A stretch of 64,000 bases of DNA from an uncultured Corynebacterium sp. (GTDB lineage Bacteria; Actinomycetota; Actinomycetes; Mycobacteriales; Mycobacteriaceae), in contig NZ_CAMIBP010000005.1 of NCBI RefSeq assembly GCF_946223165.1, positions 34,550 through 98,549 of the forward strand, read 5' to 3'. Positions 1 to 9,085 of the stretch are shown here, piece by piece. Position 1 is the stretch's first letter. Each line of letters opens with the position of its first letter. Both the position numbers and the translations under genes were made by a program. The notes below the pieces were generated by a model. It was not told the origin of the DNA. It did no database searches and saw only the letters and a program-made list of their open reading frames with translations.

Positions 1-1
1 C

Positions 2-1072
2 TCATCCAACGAGTTCTCCGCCGGATCCTCACTACTCACGGGCCCCCTCTTCACCCCACTGAGCAGTGCTTCGGGCAGCTCCGCGGACTCCACGAACTCC
101 GCTGGGTCCGCCAGCTCCGAAGACCTCTCCTCCATGGACGAGGACTTCATCGTCGGCTCCGATATCGACCTGGGCCCTGAGCCGAAGCTCCTCGACATCG
201 AGAAGATCGAAGACGGCAAGGAGGGCTCCGCGGGCAACTACTACGAAATCAAGGTGTGGTCGCCGGCTAACAAGGGGATTATTCGCAACAGCCTCATCCT
301 GCCCGAGGGCGGCCTCGACAACACGACCCCGCGCCCGACGGTGTATCTCTTCGCCGGCGCGCACGGCGGCAATATGGGCGTCAATTGGCACACGGAGACC
401 GACTTCGAGGACTACTTTGCGGACAAAAACGTCAACGTCGTCGGCCTGCTGGGCGGTACCGCGTCCATGTTCGCGGACTGGCACAACGATGATCCCGTCG
501 CGGGCCGCAACCAGTGGGTGACGTATATGGGTGAGGAGCTGCCCCAGGTCATGGAGGAGAACTTCTACGACAACGGCATCGACGCCATCGCGGGCTGCTC
601 CATGGGCGGCGCGGCAGCGCTCAACGTGGCCAAGCACTACCCGGAGCGTTTCAAGGCCGCCGGTTCCCTGTCCGGCTACCCCGCGCAGTCCGGCATCCTC
701 GGCCGCGCCATGGTCAAGGGCATCATTAACGACGCCGACTCCTCTAACCTGTGGGGAAACCTCTTCGATCCCGCGTGGCAGGACAATGACCCGACGTGGG
801 ATCCTAGCGCTTTTGGCGACACTAAACTCTTCGTGGGCACCGGCTGGGGCCTGCCCACCGCCAATGAGGCCGCCGGGGATTGGACATGGGGCTGGTTCCT
901 GGAGACCGTGTCCCAATACTCCTCGAATTACTTCTACCGCAAGGCCCAGCTCGCGGGCCTCGACGTCACCCGCTACCAGACGGTGTTCGGGTCGCATTCC
1001 TACGTCAACTTCGAGCAAGAGCTCTACGCCGCGTGGGACCAGGTGTTCGCGGAGGCCCTCGATGTCGCCTAA
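2..1072 (+). CDS. Secreted mycolyltransferase/esterase-family protein, 5' end outside window
   Basis: The reading frame is open from the first bases of the window with no stop, so the true start and the signal peptide lie upstream. The visible part opens with about 43 residues rich in Ser and small residues (a linker), then an alpha/beta-hydrolase domain of the antigen-85/corynebacterial mycolyltransferase type. The nucleophile motif GCSMGG is near base 595, and a His in GSHSYVNFEQ near base 993 is in the place of the family's catalytic histidine. Such enzymes act outside the cell and move mycolates onto trehalose or arabinogalactan. The usual GTHSWEYW-type motif lacks its Trp residues here, so substrate use is uncertain. 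The next gene is a paralogue whose start overlaps this stop by 11 bp, so the two are probably co-transcribed and coupled. Confidence 0.8.
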   Translation, partial: SSNEFSAGSSLLTGPLFTPLSSASGSSADSTNSAGSASSEDLSSMDEDFIVGSDIDLGPEPKLLDIEKIEDGKEGSAGNYYEIKVWSPANKGIIRNSLILPEGGLDNTTPRPTVYLFAGAHGGNMGVNWHTETDFEDYFADKNVNVVGLLGGTASMFADWHNDDPVAGRNQWVTYMGEELPQVMEENFYDNGIDAIAGCSMGGAAALNVAKHYPERFKAAGSLSGYPAQSGILGRAMVKGIINDADSSNLWGNLFDPAWQDNDPTWDPSAFGDTKLFVGTGWGLPTANEAAGDWTWGWFLETVSQYSSNYFYRKAQLAGLDVTRYQTVFGSHSYVNFEQELYAAWDQVFAEALDVA

Positions 1073-2120
1073 GCCCGCAGCACTCGTCGCCGCGGCGCTT
1101 GTCGGCATCGGCACCATCAGCATCAGCGCCGCGCATGGCGTCCCCACCGCCGCCGCGGCCTCGTCCAATCCACTCCTCGACCCGGTACAGCTGCCGCAGG
1201 GGTCAAGCCTGCTGGCGGACACTACCCCGAACCGCCCCGCCGCCACCGGGGAGCCCCGCGTCGTGAACATCGAGCCGCAGGAGGGCCACTGGTTCATTAT
1301 CTCCATCTACTCGCCGTCGATGGACCGCGTCATCCGCAACAACGTCCTGCTCGCGCCCGGCGATGCCCCGCGCCCCACGCTCTACCTCCTGCAGGGCTCC
1401 GAGGGCGGGGAGAACAACGACGACTGGCCGCACTCGACGAACTACCGCGAGTTCTTCGCCGACAAGCAGGTCAATGTCATCTCCCCGCTGGGCGGCGCGG
1501 GCTCACTCTTCCTCGACTGGGGCCGCGATGATCCGGTCCTGGGCGCCAACGCGTGGTCCACGTACATCTCCGAGGAACTACCCCAGGTTATGGAGTCTCA
1601 GTTCCACTCCGACGACCGCCGCGCCCTGGCGGGCATGTCCATGGCCGGCTCCGCGGTCCTCAATATCGCGGCGCAGAACCCCGGCCGCTACCGCGCCGTC
1701 GCATCGCTGTCCGGCTACCCTGCGCTCTCCTCGCCGCTGGGACGCGTCATCGGTTACTCCATGGCGCTCGCCCACTTCGGCCAGCTCCGCAACGCCTTGG
1801 GCTTCCCCGACGATCCCCGTTGGACGGACAACGACCCTTCCGCCAATGTCGAGGGCCTGCGGGGCATCCGCGTGTTTATCTCCTCTGGCGACTCCGTCCC
1901 CGCGTCGCTGGAGGTCATGCGCGAATACACCGCGTGGGAGGGCGTCGTGGCGGAGCTGCCCGCCCGCGCCCTCAACGACAAGTTCTATGAACGGGCCGTC
2001 GCTGCCGGGGTGGACATCACCTATTCGCGCGACGCCCACGGCCTGCATTACTGGCCCTACTTCGAGCAGTCGCTCTACAAGGCCTGGGAGACCACGGTGG
2101 GCCCCGCGCTCGGCGTGTAG
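1062..2120 (+). CDS. Secreted mycolyltransferase/esterase-family protein, complete paralogue
   Basis: This is a 352-residue alpha/beta-hydrolase related to the preceding gene. The ATG at 1062 overlaps the previous stop and gives a clean signal peptide (residues 1-33, hydrophobic core then PTAAAA and a cleavage-like site before SSNPLL). The nucleophile motif is GMSMAGSA near base 1640, very like the antigen-85 GLSMSG, and the His motif is AHGLHYWPYFEQ, closer to the classical mycolyltransferase pattern than the first copy. It should act in the cell envelope on trehalose mycolates or similar esters. I infer a tandem duplication with divergence. An antigen-85-like carboxylesterase without mycolyl transfer activity is the alternative. 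Confidence 0.82.
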   Translation: MSPKPAALVAAALVGIGTISISAAHGVPTAAAASSNPLLDPVQLPQGSSLLADTTPNRPAATGEPRVVNIEPQEGHWFIISIYSPSMDRVIRNNVLLAPGDAPRPTLYLLQGSEGGENNDDWPHSTNYREFFADKQVNVISPLGGAGSLFLDWGRDDPVLGANAWSTYISEELPQVMESQFHSDDRRALAGMSMAGSAVLNIAAQNPGRYRAVASLSGYPALSSPLGRVIGYSMALAHFGQLRNALGFPDDPRWTDNDPSANVEGLRGIRVFISSGDSVPASLEVMREYTAWEGVVAELPARALNDKFYERAVAAGVDITYSRDAHGLHYWPYFEQSLYKAWETTVGPALGV

Positions 2121-2134
2121 ACGCAACGAAAAGA

Positions 2135-2161
2135 GGGGCTGCACGCACCGCGTGCAGCCCC
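2135..2161. terminator. Bidirectional intrinsic terminator
   Basis: A 12-bp perfect stem (GGGGCTGCACGC, 3-nt loop, complement) lies between two convergent genes. On the minus strand it is followed by TCTTTTCG, so it fits best as the purL terminator and may also stop the esterase transcript. Confidence 0.8.
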
Positions 2162-2205
2162 ACTCGCCTGGGCAGCGGGTCCTGAGACCTGAGACCGCCT
2201 ACCGC

Positions 2206-5200
2206 TTACTTACGGAAGAAGTCCGCGGCCGATTCGAACAGCTTCATGTCGTACTCGCCCGGCACGTTCTTGTAGGTCGATGCAGTGAAACGCTCGGAGT
2301 GGCCCATCTTGCCCAGGACGCGGCCATCGGCGGACATGATGCCCTCCAGCGCGAAGAGGCCGCCGTTGGGGTTGACGGAGATGTCCATGAGCGCGGTGCC
2401 GGCGGCGTCCACGTACTGGGTAACCGCGGCGGCCTTGAGGCGCTCCCACTCGGACTCGCCGGCAGTGATGCGGCCCTCGCCGTGGGAGATCGGGACGGTA
2501 AAGACGTCGCCTTCGTTGACCTTGGACAGCCACGGCGAGTCGTTGTTGACCACGCGCACGCGCGCGATGCGGGACTGGTGTCGGCCGATGGTGTTGAAGG
2601 TCAGGGTCGGGGTCTGCGTGCCCGGCTCAGAGATGGCGCCGCCCGGGACGAGGCCCAGCTTGATGAGCGCCTGGAAGCCGTTGCAGATGCCCAGGATGAG
2701 GCCGCCGCGCTCGTCCAGCAGGCTCTGCACGCTGGCGGACAGGGCCGGGTTGCGCAGGAAGGACGTGATGAACTTGGCGGAGCCGTCCGGTTCGTCGCCG
2801 CCGGAGAAGCCACCCGGCAGGAAAAGCATCTGGGAGCGGTCCAGGGCCGCAGCCATGCGCTCGACGGACTGGGCGATGTCCTCGGGCGTGCGGTTGCGCA
2901 CGACGAGGATCTCCGGCTCGATGCCGGCGCGGCTCAGCGCGCGGGCGGAGTCATACTCACAGTTCGTGCCCGGGAAGACCGGGATGAGCGCGGTGGCCTT
3001 GGCGCCGCCGAAAGTCGGGGTGATGGACGGTGCGGATGCGGCAGACGACGCGGCGGCAGCGGCTGCAGCAGCCGGCGACCCCAGGTCCACGGAGCCGGTC
3101 TGCTCCACGGTGGAGGGGTAAATTTCCTCCAGGGTGCCCAGGTAGGCGGCCTCGGCGTCGGCGAAGCTGACCTCGGCCCCGCTGAAGGTAAAGCCGCCGG
3201 CGGCGGTGACGCCCAGGGCATCGCCAGCAGTAGGCTCCTGCCCGTCGGCCCACTCGAGGACGAAGGCGCCGTAGTTGTAGGCGTAGAGGTCCTCCGCGGA
3301 GACGCTGTCGGCGAAGGCGAAGCCCAGGCCCTCGCCCAGGCCCATCTTAAGCACGGCCTCAGCCACGCCGCCGAAGCCCGGCGTGTAGGCGGAGACGACC
3401 GTGCCGGAGCGCAGCAGCTCGGTGACGGTCTGGAAGTTGGCCAGCAGGGACTCGGCCGTGGGCAGGCCGGCCAGGGCGGCGCCGTCGGCACCGGCGGCAT
3501 CGGCAAGCGCGGGCTTGAGCAGCGTGACCTGGTGGCCGGCGGCCTTGAAGTAGTTGGGGACCATGTGGTCCGCGTCGTCATGGCTCACGGCCACGGAGAT
3601 GACCGTCGGCGGGACGTGCAGCTCCTCAAAGGTGCCGGACATGGAGTCCTTGCCGCCGATGGCGGCCACGCCCAGGCCCAGTTGCGCCTTGATGGTGCCC
3701 AGCAGCGCGGCGGCGGGCTTGCCCCACGCCTGAGTCGAGTCCATGCGCTCGAAGTACTCCTGGAAGGACAGGTAAGTCTCGTCGAAGGAGGCGCCGGTGG
3801 CGATGAGCTTGGACACGGACTCCACCACGGCGAGGTAGGCGCCGTGGTACGGGCTGGCCTCGGTGACGTACGGGTTGTAGCCCCACGACATGACGGAGCA
3901 GTTCGTCGTCTCCCCCAGCACCGGGAAGGTGTGCGCCATGGCCTGGATCGGGGTGGCCTGGCGGGTACCGCCGAAGGGCATGAGCACGGTGCCGGCGCCG
4001 ACGGTGGAGTCGAAGCGCTCGGACAGGCCCTGCTTGGAGGCCACGTTGAGATCGGAAGCCATGCCCAGGAAGGACTGGGCGAAGTCATCCTCGCGGGCCC
4101 ACTCGCGGGCCGCACCGCGCCAGTCGCCCGCCGGGGCGACCTCTGCGGTGACGTGCTTGTCTGCGCCGTTGGTGTTGAGGAACTCGCGGGAGAGATCCAC
4201 GATGGTGTTCCCACGCCAGTGCATGCGCATGCGGCCAGAGTCGGTCACCTCGGCCACGATGACGGCGTTGAGGTTCTCCTCGTTGGCCAGGGCGATGAGC
4301 TTATCGACTTCGCTGGCCTCAACCACGACGGCCATGCGCTCCTGGGACTCGGACAGCGCCAGCTCGGTGCCGTCCAGGCCCTCGTACTTCTTGGGCACGG
4401 CGTCCAGGTTGATCTCCAGGGAGTCCGCCAGCTCGCCCACGGCCACGGCCACGCCGCCGGCGCCGAAGTCGTTGCAGCGCTTGATGAGCGTGGAGAAGTC
4501 CGGGTTGCGGAACAGGCGCTGGAGCTTGCGCTCCTCCGGAGCGTTGCCCTTCTGGACTTCCGCGCCCGCGGTGGTCAGGGACTCCACGGTGTGCGACTTG
4601 GAGGAGCCGGTGGCGCCGCCGATGCCGTCGCGGCCGGTCGCGCCGCCCACGAGGACCACGAGGTCGCCCGCGGCCGGGACCTCGCGGCGCACGTCGGCGG
4701 CCGGGGCGCCGGCGACGACCGCGCCCATCTCCAGGTGCTTGGCCACATAGCCCGGGTGGTAGACCTCGTCTACCAGGCCCGTGGCCAGGCCGATCTGGTT
4801 GCCGTAGGAGGAGTTGCCGGCCGCGGCGACGCGGGCGATGGTCTTCTGCGGCAGCTTGCCCGCGCGGGTGGTGGTCTCCAGCGGGTTGCCGGAACCGGAG
4901 ATGCGCATGGCGCCGTAGACGTAGCCGCGGCCGGACAGCGGGTCGCGGATGGCGCCGCCGATGCAGGTGGCCGCGCCGCCGAAGGGCTCGATCTCCGTCG
5001 GGTGGTTGTGGGTCTCGTTCTTAAACAGGAGCAGCCACGGCTCCTCCTGGCCGTCCACGGTGATGGTCACGTGGACGGTGCAGGCGTTGATCTCCTCGGA
5101 GACATCCATCTTGTCCAGCTTGCCCGCGGCGCGCAGGACCTTGCCGGCGATGGTGCCCATGTCCATAAGCGTCACCGGCTTGGTGCGACCAATGGACTCG

Positions 5201-5937
5201 CGGGCGGCCAGGTAGTCCTGGTAGGCGGCCTCCACGGCCGGCTCGTTGAAGGAAATGGAGTCCAGGACCGTCTCGAAGGTGGTGTGGCGGCAGTGATCGG
5301 ACCAGTAGGTGTCAATCACCTTGAGCTCGGTGATGGTGGGCTGGCGATCCTCGGAGGCGAAGTAGTCGCGGATGAGAGTCGCGTCATCGGCATCCATGGC
5401 CAGGCCGTGGGAGGAAACGAACTCCGGCAATGCGTCATCGGTCAGCGCGGTAAAACCGTCCAGCGTCTCCACGTCAGCCGGGGTAGCCACCTGGAGGGTG
5501 AGGGTCTCCGGCAACTCCAGGGAGGCCTCGCGGGACTCCACCGGGTTGATGAGACCGGCGCGCATAGCCTCCGGGATCTCGCCGGCCTCACCGGCCTCGC
5601 CTTCCACGGCGTAGACCACGGCGGTGCGCACCTGCGGGCGTTCCTTCTCAAAGAGGAACTGGATGCACTGCGCCGCGGAATCCGCGCGCTGATCGAACTG
5701 GCCCGGCAGCGGCTCCACCGCCAGGACGCTGCCAGTCACGCCGGCCTCCTCCAGGGAGCTAAAGGTGTTGTCTACCTGCGGCTCCGAGAGAACCAGTTGC
5801 ACCGCGGTGGCAAACTCCGCATCCGTGGTGCCCTCCACGTCGTAGCGATTGAGCAGGCGCACGGTCACGCCGTACTCCTTCGACAGCGCCGCAGCGTGTC
5901 CTCCCTCGCGATTTTCCACGTACACGCGCTGAACCAT
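2206..5937 (-). CDS. purL: Phosphoribosylformylglycinamidine synthase, full-length (PurS-PurL-PurQ fused)
   Basis: The 1243-residue protein converts FGAR plus glutamine to FGAM in purine synthesis. It begins with a PurS-like domain (VQRVYVENREGG), followed by the two AIRS-type synthase halves (SDHCRHTTFE and NETHNHPTEIEPFGGAATC motifs) and a C-terminal class I glutamine amidotransferase domain with Cys1085 in GICNGFQ and a SHGEGR motif near residue 1150. The ATG at 5937 is preferred over an upstream ATG because it matches the family N-terminus and follows GAAGGGAA. A TATAGA -10 candidate lies at 6028-6033. C. glutamicum and most actinobacteria, as I recall, have separate purS, purQ and purL, so the fused form is unusual for the genus. 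The N-terminus resembles the clostridial/streptococcal/bifidobacterial single-chain clade. Confidence 0.95.
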   Translation of the reverse strand: MVQRVYVENREGGHAAALSKEYGVTVRLLNRYDVEGTTDAEFATAVQLVLSEPQVDNTFSSLEEAGVTGSVLAVEPLPGQFDQRADSAAQCIQFLFEKERPQVRTAVVYAVEGEAGEAGEIPEAMRAGLINPVESREASLELPETLTLQVATPADVETLDGFTALTDDALPEFVSSHGLAMDADDATLIRDYFASEDRQPTITELKVIDTYWSDHCRHTTFETVLDSISFNEPAVEAAYQDYLAARESIGRTKPVTLMDMGTIAGKVLRAAGKLDKMDVSEEINACTVHVTITVDGQEEPWLLLFKNETHNHPTEIEPFGGAATCIGGAIRDPLSGRGYVYGAMRISGSGNPLETTTRAGKLPQKTIARVAAAGNSSYGNQIGLATGLVDEVYHPGYVAKHLEMGAVVAGAPAADVRREVPAAGDLVVLVGGATGRDGIGGATGSSKSHTVESLTTAGAEVQKGNAPEERKLQRLFRNPDFSTLIKRCNDFGAGGVAVAVGELADSLEINLDAVPKKYEGLDGTELALSESQERMAVVVEASEVDKLIALANEENLNAVIVAEVTDSGRMRMHWRGNTIVDLSREFLNTNGADKHVTAEVAPAGDWRGAAREWAREDDFAQSFLGMASDLNVASKQGLSERFDSTVGAGTVLMPFGGTRQATPIQAMAHTFPVLGETTNCSVMSWGYNPYVTEASPYHGAYLAVVESVSKLIATGASFDETYLSFQEYFERMDSTQAWGKPAAALLGTIKAQLGLGVAAIGGKDSMSGTFEELHVPPTVISVAVSHDDADHMVPNYFKAAGHQVTLLKPALADAAGADGAALAGLPTAESLLANFQTVTELLRSGTVVSAYTPGFGGVAEAVLKMGLGEGLGFAFADSVSAEDLYAYNYGAFVLEWADGQEPTAGDALGVTAAGGFTFSGAEVSFADAEAAYLGTLEEIYPSTVEQTGSVDLGSPAAAAAAAASSAASAPSITPTFGGAKATALIPVFPGTNCEYDSARALSRAGIEPEILVVRNRTPEDIAQSVERMAAALDRSQMLFLPGGFSGGDEPDGSAKFITSFLRNPALSASVQSLLDERGGLILGICNGFQALIKLGLVPGGAISEPGTQTPTLTFNTIGRHQSRIARVRVVNNDSPWLSKVNEGDVFTVPISHGEGRITAGESEWERLKAAAVTQYVDAAGTALMDISVNPNGGLFALEGIMSADGRVLGKMGHSERFTASTYKNVPGEYDMKLFESAADFFRK

Positions 5938-6066
5938 CGTGCTTCCAGTTCCCTTCAGCTCTGCCTTGACTAACGGCGATGTTCTAGACCCCAACCAGCG
6001 TATTGCCCGCGGGTAACAGACACCAAGTCTATAGGGTCAGACGCTGGGGAAACGACTCAATGACAC

Positions 6067-6744
6067 CTAGAGGTACGCCGCGTAGTCCGCGGGCTGCGCA
6101 CCGGCGGCAACAGAACGCTCAGCGGCCCGCAGGAAATCGCGTGCGACCTTAGGATCCGCGAGGTTGCGCGCGGACACCGACAGGCGAACCGTATTGCCGC
6201 GCTCCGCGGAGCGCTCCGCGGCCTTGATGATGTTGCGGCGCCACCACTTGGCTGCGCCGAAACCCTCGCCATAGGAGAGGTTGCGGGTCTGGTGGAGCTT
6301 GCCCGAGGGCAGCTCGTGGATGCCGTTGGTGGACGCGGCCAGGCGGAACGAGAAGTTGGACAGCACCTCGAGGGTGCCGGGGCTCATGCGCCAGCGCGGC
6401 GGGGCGAAGATGACGGGTTCAAAACCGAGCTTGGCCATCTGGCGGGTCGCACCCGCCAGACGTAGGTTGGCCTCGTGCGCGTCCAGGTTGGCGAACTCCG
6501 CGCGGCGGCCCTGGACTGCCTGGTCAAAGCCGTTGAGGATGAGCACACGCCCCGCGGCGTCCTGGTCCCGCAGCCAGCTCTGCATGCGATGGTCCTTGGC
6601 GAGGTGCCAGTTGCCGTCGATGTGCGGAGCAATCAACAATGATGCGGGGATGGCAAGGCGGTCGAGCTGCTCCAAGAGCGCGTCGGCATCCTTGCGCGTC
6701 TCATCAAAAATACTGGAGATAGAGACCAAGAGCTTGCCGTGCAT
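6067..6744 (-). CDS. DUF2334-like polysaccharide-deacetylase-fold protein
   Basis: The 225-residue cytoplasmic protein starts KLLVSISSIFDETRKD and carries IPASLLIAPHIDGNW and APPRWRMSP stretches typical of the DUF2334 branch of carbohydrate esterase/deacetylase folds. At the site where many members have a His-Gly-Tyr motif it reads LNGFDQ, so metal binding may be altered. The start at 6744 was chosen because the conserved domain begins there; an ATG at 6753 is possible. It lies 53 bp downstream of oligopeptidase B on the same strand and is probably co-transcribed with it. No substrate can be assigned. Confidence 0.7.
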   Translation of the reverse strand: MHGKLLVSISSIFDETRKDADALLEQLDRLAIPASLLIAPHIDGNWHLAKDHRMQSWLRDQDAAGRVLILNGFDQAVQGRRAEFANLDAHEANLRLAGATRQMAKLGFEPVIFAPPRWRMSPGTLEVLSNFSFRLAASTNGIHELPSGKLHQTRNLSYGEGFGAAKWWRRNIIKAAERSAERGNTVRLSVSARNLADPKVARDFLRAAERSVAAGAQPADYAAYL

Positions 6745-6797
6745 GGGGCACATTATCCCACAGCACGGCCTAGCTCGCGCGCCGACGAAGGCCGCCT

Positions 6798-8918
6798 CTA
6801 CTCCGCCCTGCCCGTAGCTTTGTTGATGGTCCACGCGTATTCAAACGCGTTCTGACGCCACTTCTCGTAGCGGCCGGAGACGCCGCCGTGACCGGCCACC
6901 ATCTCCGTCTTGAGCAGGAACTCGCCGCCGGTGGCGGTAGCGCGCAGCGCGGCAATCCACTTGGCGGGCTCGACGTAGAGCACGCGCGTATCATTGAGCG
7001 AGGTCAGCGCCAGGATGTCCGGGTAGTCCTTGGCCTCAATGTTCTCGTACGGGGAGTAGGACTTCATGTAGTCGTAGACCTCCGGGTCATGGTACGGATC
7101 GCCCCACTCTTCCCACTCCGGAATGGTCAGCGGCAGCTCCGGCTTGAGGATGGAGGTCAGCGGGTCCACGAAGGGCACGTTGGCTTGAATTCCGCAGAAG
7201 CGATCAGGGGCCAGGTTGGCCACCGCCCCCATGAGCAGACCGCCGGCGGAACCCCCCTCGGCCACCAGCTGATCCGGGGAGGTCAGGCCGCGCGCGATGA
7301 GGTCATCGGCCGCTGCGATGAAGTCAGTGAAGGTGTTCTTCTTTTCCAGCATCTTGCCGTGGTCATACCAGCCGCGGCCCATCTCGCCGCCGCCGCGCAC
7401 GTGGGCGATAGCATAGATCATGCCGCGGTCCATGAGCGACAGGCGGAAGACGGAGAAGTACGGATCGATGGTGGTCTCGTAGGAGCCGTAGCCATAGAGC
7501 AGCGTCGGGTTGGGCTTGCTGAGATCCAGGTCCGCGCGATGCACGACGGACACGGGAATCTGGGCACCATCGGCAGCCGTGGCCCACAGGCGGTACGCGG
7601 TGTACACGGTCTTGTCATAGCCGCCCAGCACCTCCTGTTCCTTGAGCAGGGTGCGCTCGCCAGTGCGCACGTCATAATCGAACAGCTGCCCCGGCTGCAG
7701 GAAGGAGCTGTAGCTCAGGCGCAGGACCGGCGCGTCCCACTCCGGGTTGCCGCCGATGCCCGCCGTGTACAGCTCTTCATCAAAGTCCAGCTCCGCAATC
7801 TCGCTCCAGCCCTCGCGGACGTCCATGAGGGCGCAGCGGCCGATGCCGCCCCGGCGGTAGCCGAACACGATCTGATCGCGGTACGTGTCTACCCCCTCGA
7901 CACGCACGTCGTCGCGGTGCGGCAGGAGGACCGTGAGATCCCGGATGGGGGTGAGCGGGGCGGCATCGGCAAGGCAATAGCCCACCTCAAAGTTGGGGCC
8001 GGTGGCGTTGTGAGTGACCACCCAGTAGTCCTGGCTGTCTACCTCCGCGTGGTCGACGTCATAGTCCACGCCGTCCTCACGCTCCCACAGGAGGCGGAAC
8101 TCACCCTCCGGATTGTCCTGCTCCAGCACCCACGTCTCTGTCGTGGTCTTGGACCCTAGGACGATCATGAGGTACCTATCCGAGCGCGTGCTACCGATGC
8201 CCACATTGAAGCGCTCGTCGTCTTCCTTAAACACCACCACATCCTCGGACTGCGGGGTACCCAGCTTGTGGCGCCAGATGGTGTCAGCACGCCAGGCCTC
8301 GTCCACCGTGATGTAGAACAGGTAGTCCTCCCCCACCCACGTGGCGCCGTAGTACAGGCCCTCCAACCGGTCCTCCAGCAATTCTCCCGTGAGCAGGTTC
8401 TTGATGAAAAGGACAAAGCGCTCATCGCCGGACGTGTCCACCGAGTAGGCCAGCAGGTCCCCAGAGTCGGACACGACCGACGCTCCCAGCGCGAAGAATT
8501 CATGGCCCTCCGCCAGCTCATTCATGTCCAGCAAGATTTCCTCGCCCGCGGGCGCACCCTCCTCCGGAATGACCGGCGGCGTCCACGGATCGGAGCCCTC
8601 CTCCACCGGAACGCGGCAGCTGATGCCGTAGCTCTTTCCCTCAATGGAGCGGCCGTAGTACCAGTACTTACCGCGGCGCGTGGGCACGGACATGTCCGTC
8701 TCCTTCACGCGGGACTTGACCTCGTGGAAGATGTTCTCCGTCAGGGTGGCCAGGTGCTCCGTCTGGGACTCCGTGTACGCATTTTCCGCGTTCAAGTAAT
8801 CGAGCGTGTCCTGCGACTCCTTGTCGCGCAGCCACTCGTAGTTGTCCACGAAGGTGCGGCCGTGGAACTCGCGGGTATAGGGATGCTTGGGGGCGATGGG
8901 CGGGGTCAGTTCAGTCAT
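6798..8918 (-). CDS. ptrB: Oligopeptidase B, S9A prolyl-oligopeptidase family
   Basis: The 706-residue serine peptidase cleaves small peptides after basic residues in the cytosol. The N-terminal two thirds form the seven-bladed propeller that screens substrates by size, starting with YEWLRDKES. The C-terminal hydrolase domain has the nucleophile in GGSAGGLLMG, the acid in LNDTRV and the histidine in GHGG near the end. Length and motifs are standard and no lesion is visible. The gene is divergent from the padR-type regulator at 9086, and a TATATCGATATATC operator-like sequence lies in its upstream region. Purine genes flank it, as I recall for C. glutamicum. Confidence 0.92.
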   Translation of the reverse strand: MTELTPPIAPKHPYTREFHGRTFVDNYEWLRDKESQDTLDYLNAENAYTESQTEHLATLTENIFHEVKSRVKETDMSVPTRRGKYWYYGRSIEGKSYGISCRVPVEEGSDPWTPPVIPEEGAPAGEEILLDMNELAEGHEFFALGASVVSDSGDLLAYSVDTSGDERFVLFIKNLLTGELLEDRLEGLYYGATWVGEDYLFYITVDEAWRADTIWRHKLGTPQSEDVVVFKEDDERFNVGIGSTRSDRYLMIVLGSKTTTETWVLEQDNPEGEFRLLWEREDGVDYDVDHAEVDSQDYWVVTHNATGPNFEVGYCLADAAPLTPIRDLTVLLPHRDDVRVEGVDTYRDQIVFGYRRGGIGRCALMDVREGWSEIAELDFDEELYTAGIGGNPEWDAPVLRLSYSSFLQPGQLFDYDVRTGERTLLKEQEVLGGYDKTVYTAYRLWATAADGAQIPVSVVHRADLDLSKPNPTLLYGYGSYETTIDPYFSVFRLSLMDRGMIYAIAHVRGGGEMGRGWYDHGKMLEKKNTFTDFIAAADDLIARGLTSPDQLVAEGGSAGGLLMGAVANLAPDRFCGIQANVPFVDPLTSILKPELPLTIPEWEEWGDPYHDPEVYDYMKSYSPYENIEAKDYPDILALTSLNDTRVLYVEPAKWIAALRATATGGEFLLKTEMVAGHGGVSGRYEKWRQNAFEYAWTINKATGRAE

Positions 8919-8960
8919 AGCGCCTCATTTTACGCGTTATCTATACACTCGTTCTCACCC

Positions 8961-9040
8961 TATATCGATATATCAAAAACCACGTTCCTCCAGCACGAAC
9001 ACTCTCCACTATTGACATTGCGACACTTAGCGATATATCT
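8961..9040. promoter_or_regulatory. PadR promoter with paired CGATATATC operator-like sites
   Basis: CGATATATC occurs at 8966-8974 (inside the palindromic TATATCGATATA at 8961-8972) and again at 9031-9039. The second copy overlaps a -10 (TATATC, 9034-9039) placed 16 bp after TTGACA (9012-9017). AT-rich dyads of this kind are typical PadR targets, so autoregulation of the padR gene is likely, and the first copy could also control ptrB. Confidence 0.6.
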
Positions 9041-9085
9041 TTAACTTCGTCAATTCGGAATACCGATACAGAAAGAAGACACACC

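Noticed and set aside
1363..5973. A very long plus-strand open frame (about 1536 codons) across purL
   Set aside because: It is the antisense shadow of purL in GC-rich sequence: the composition is Arg/Gly/Ala/His-rich without domains, while the minus strand encodes a full, conserved PurL.
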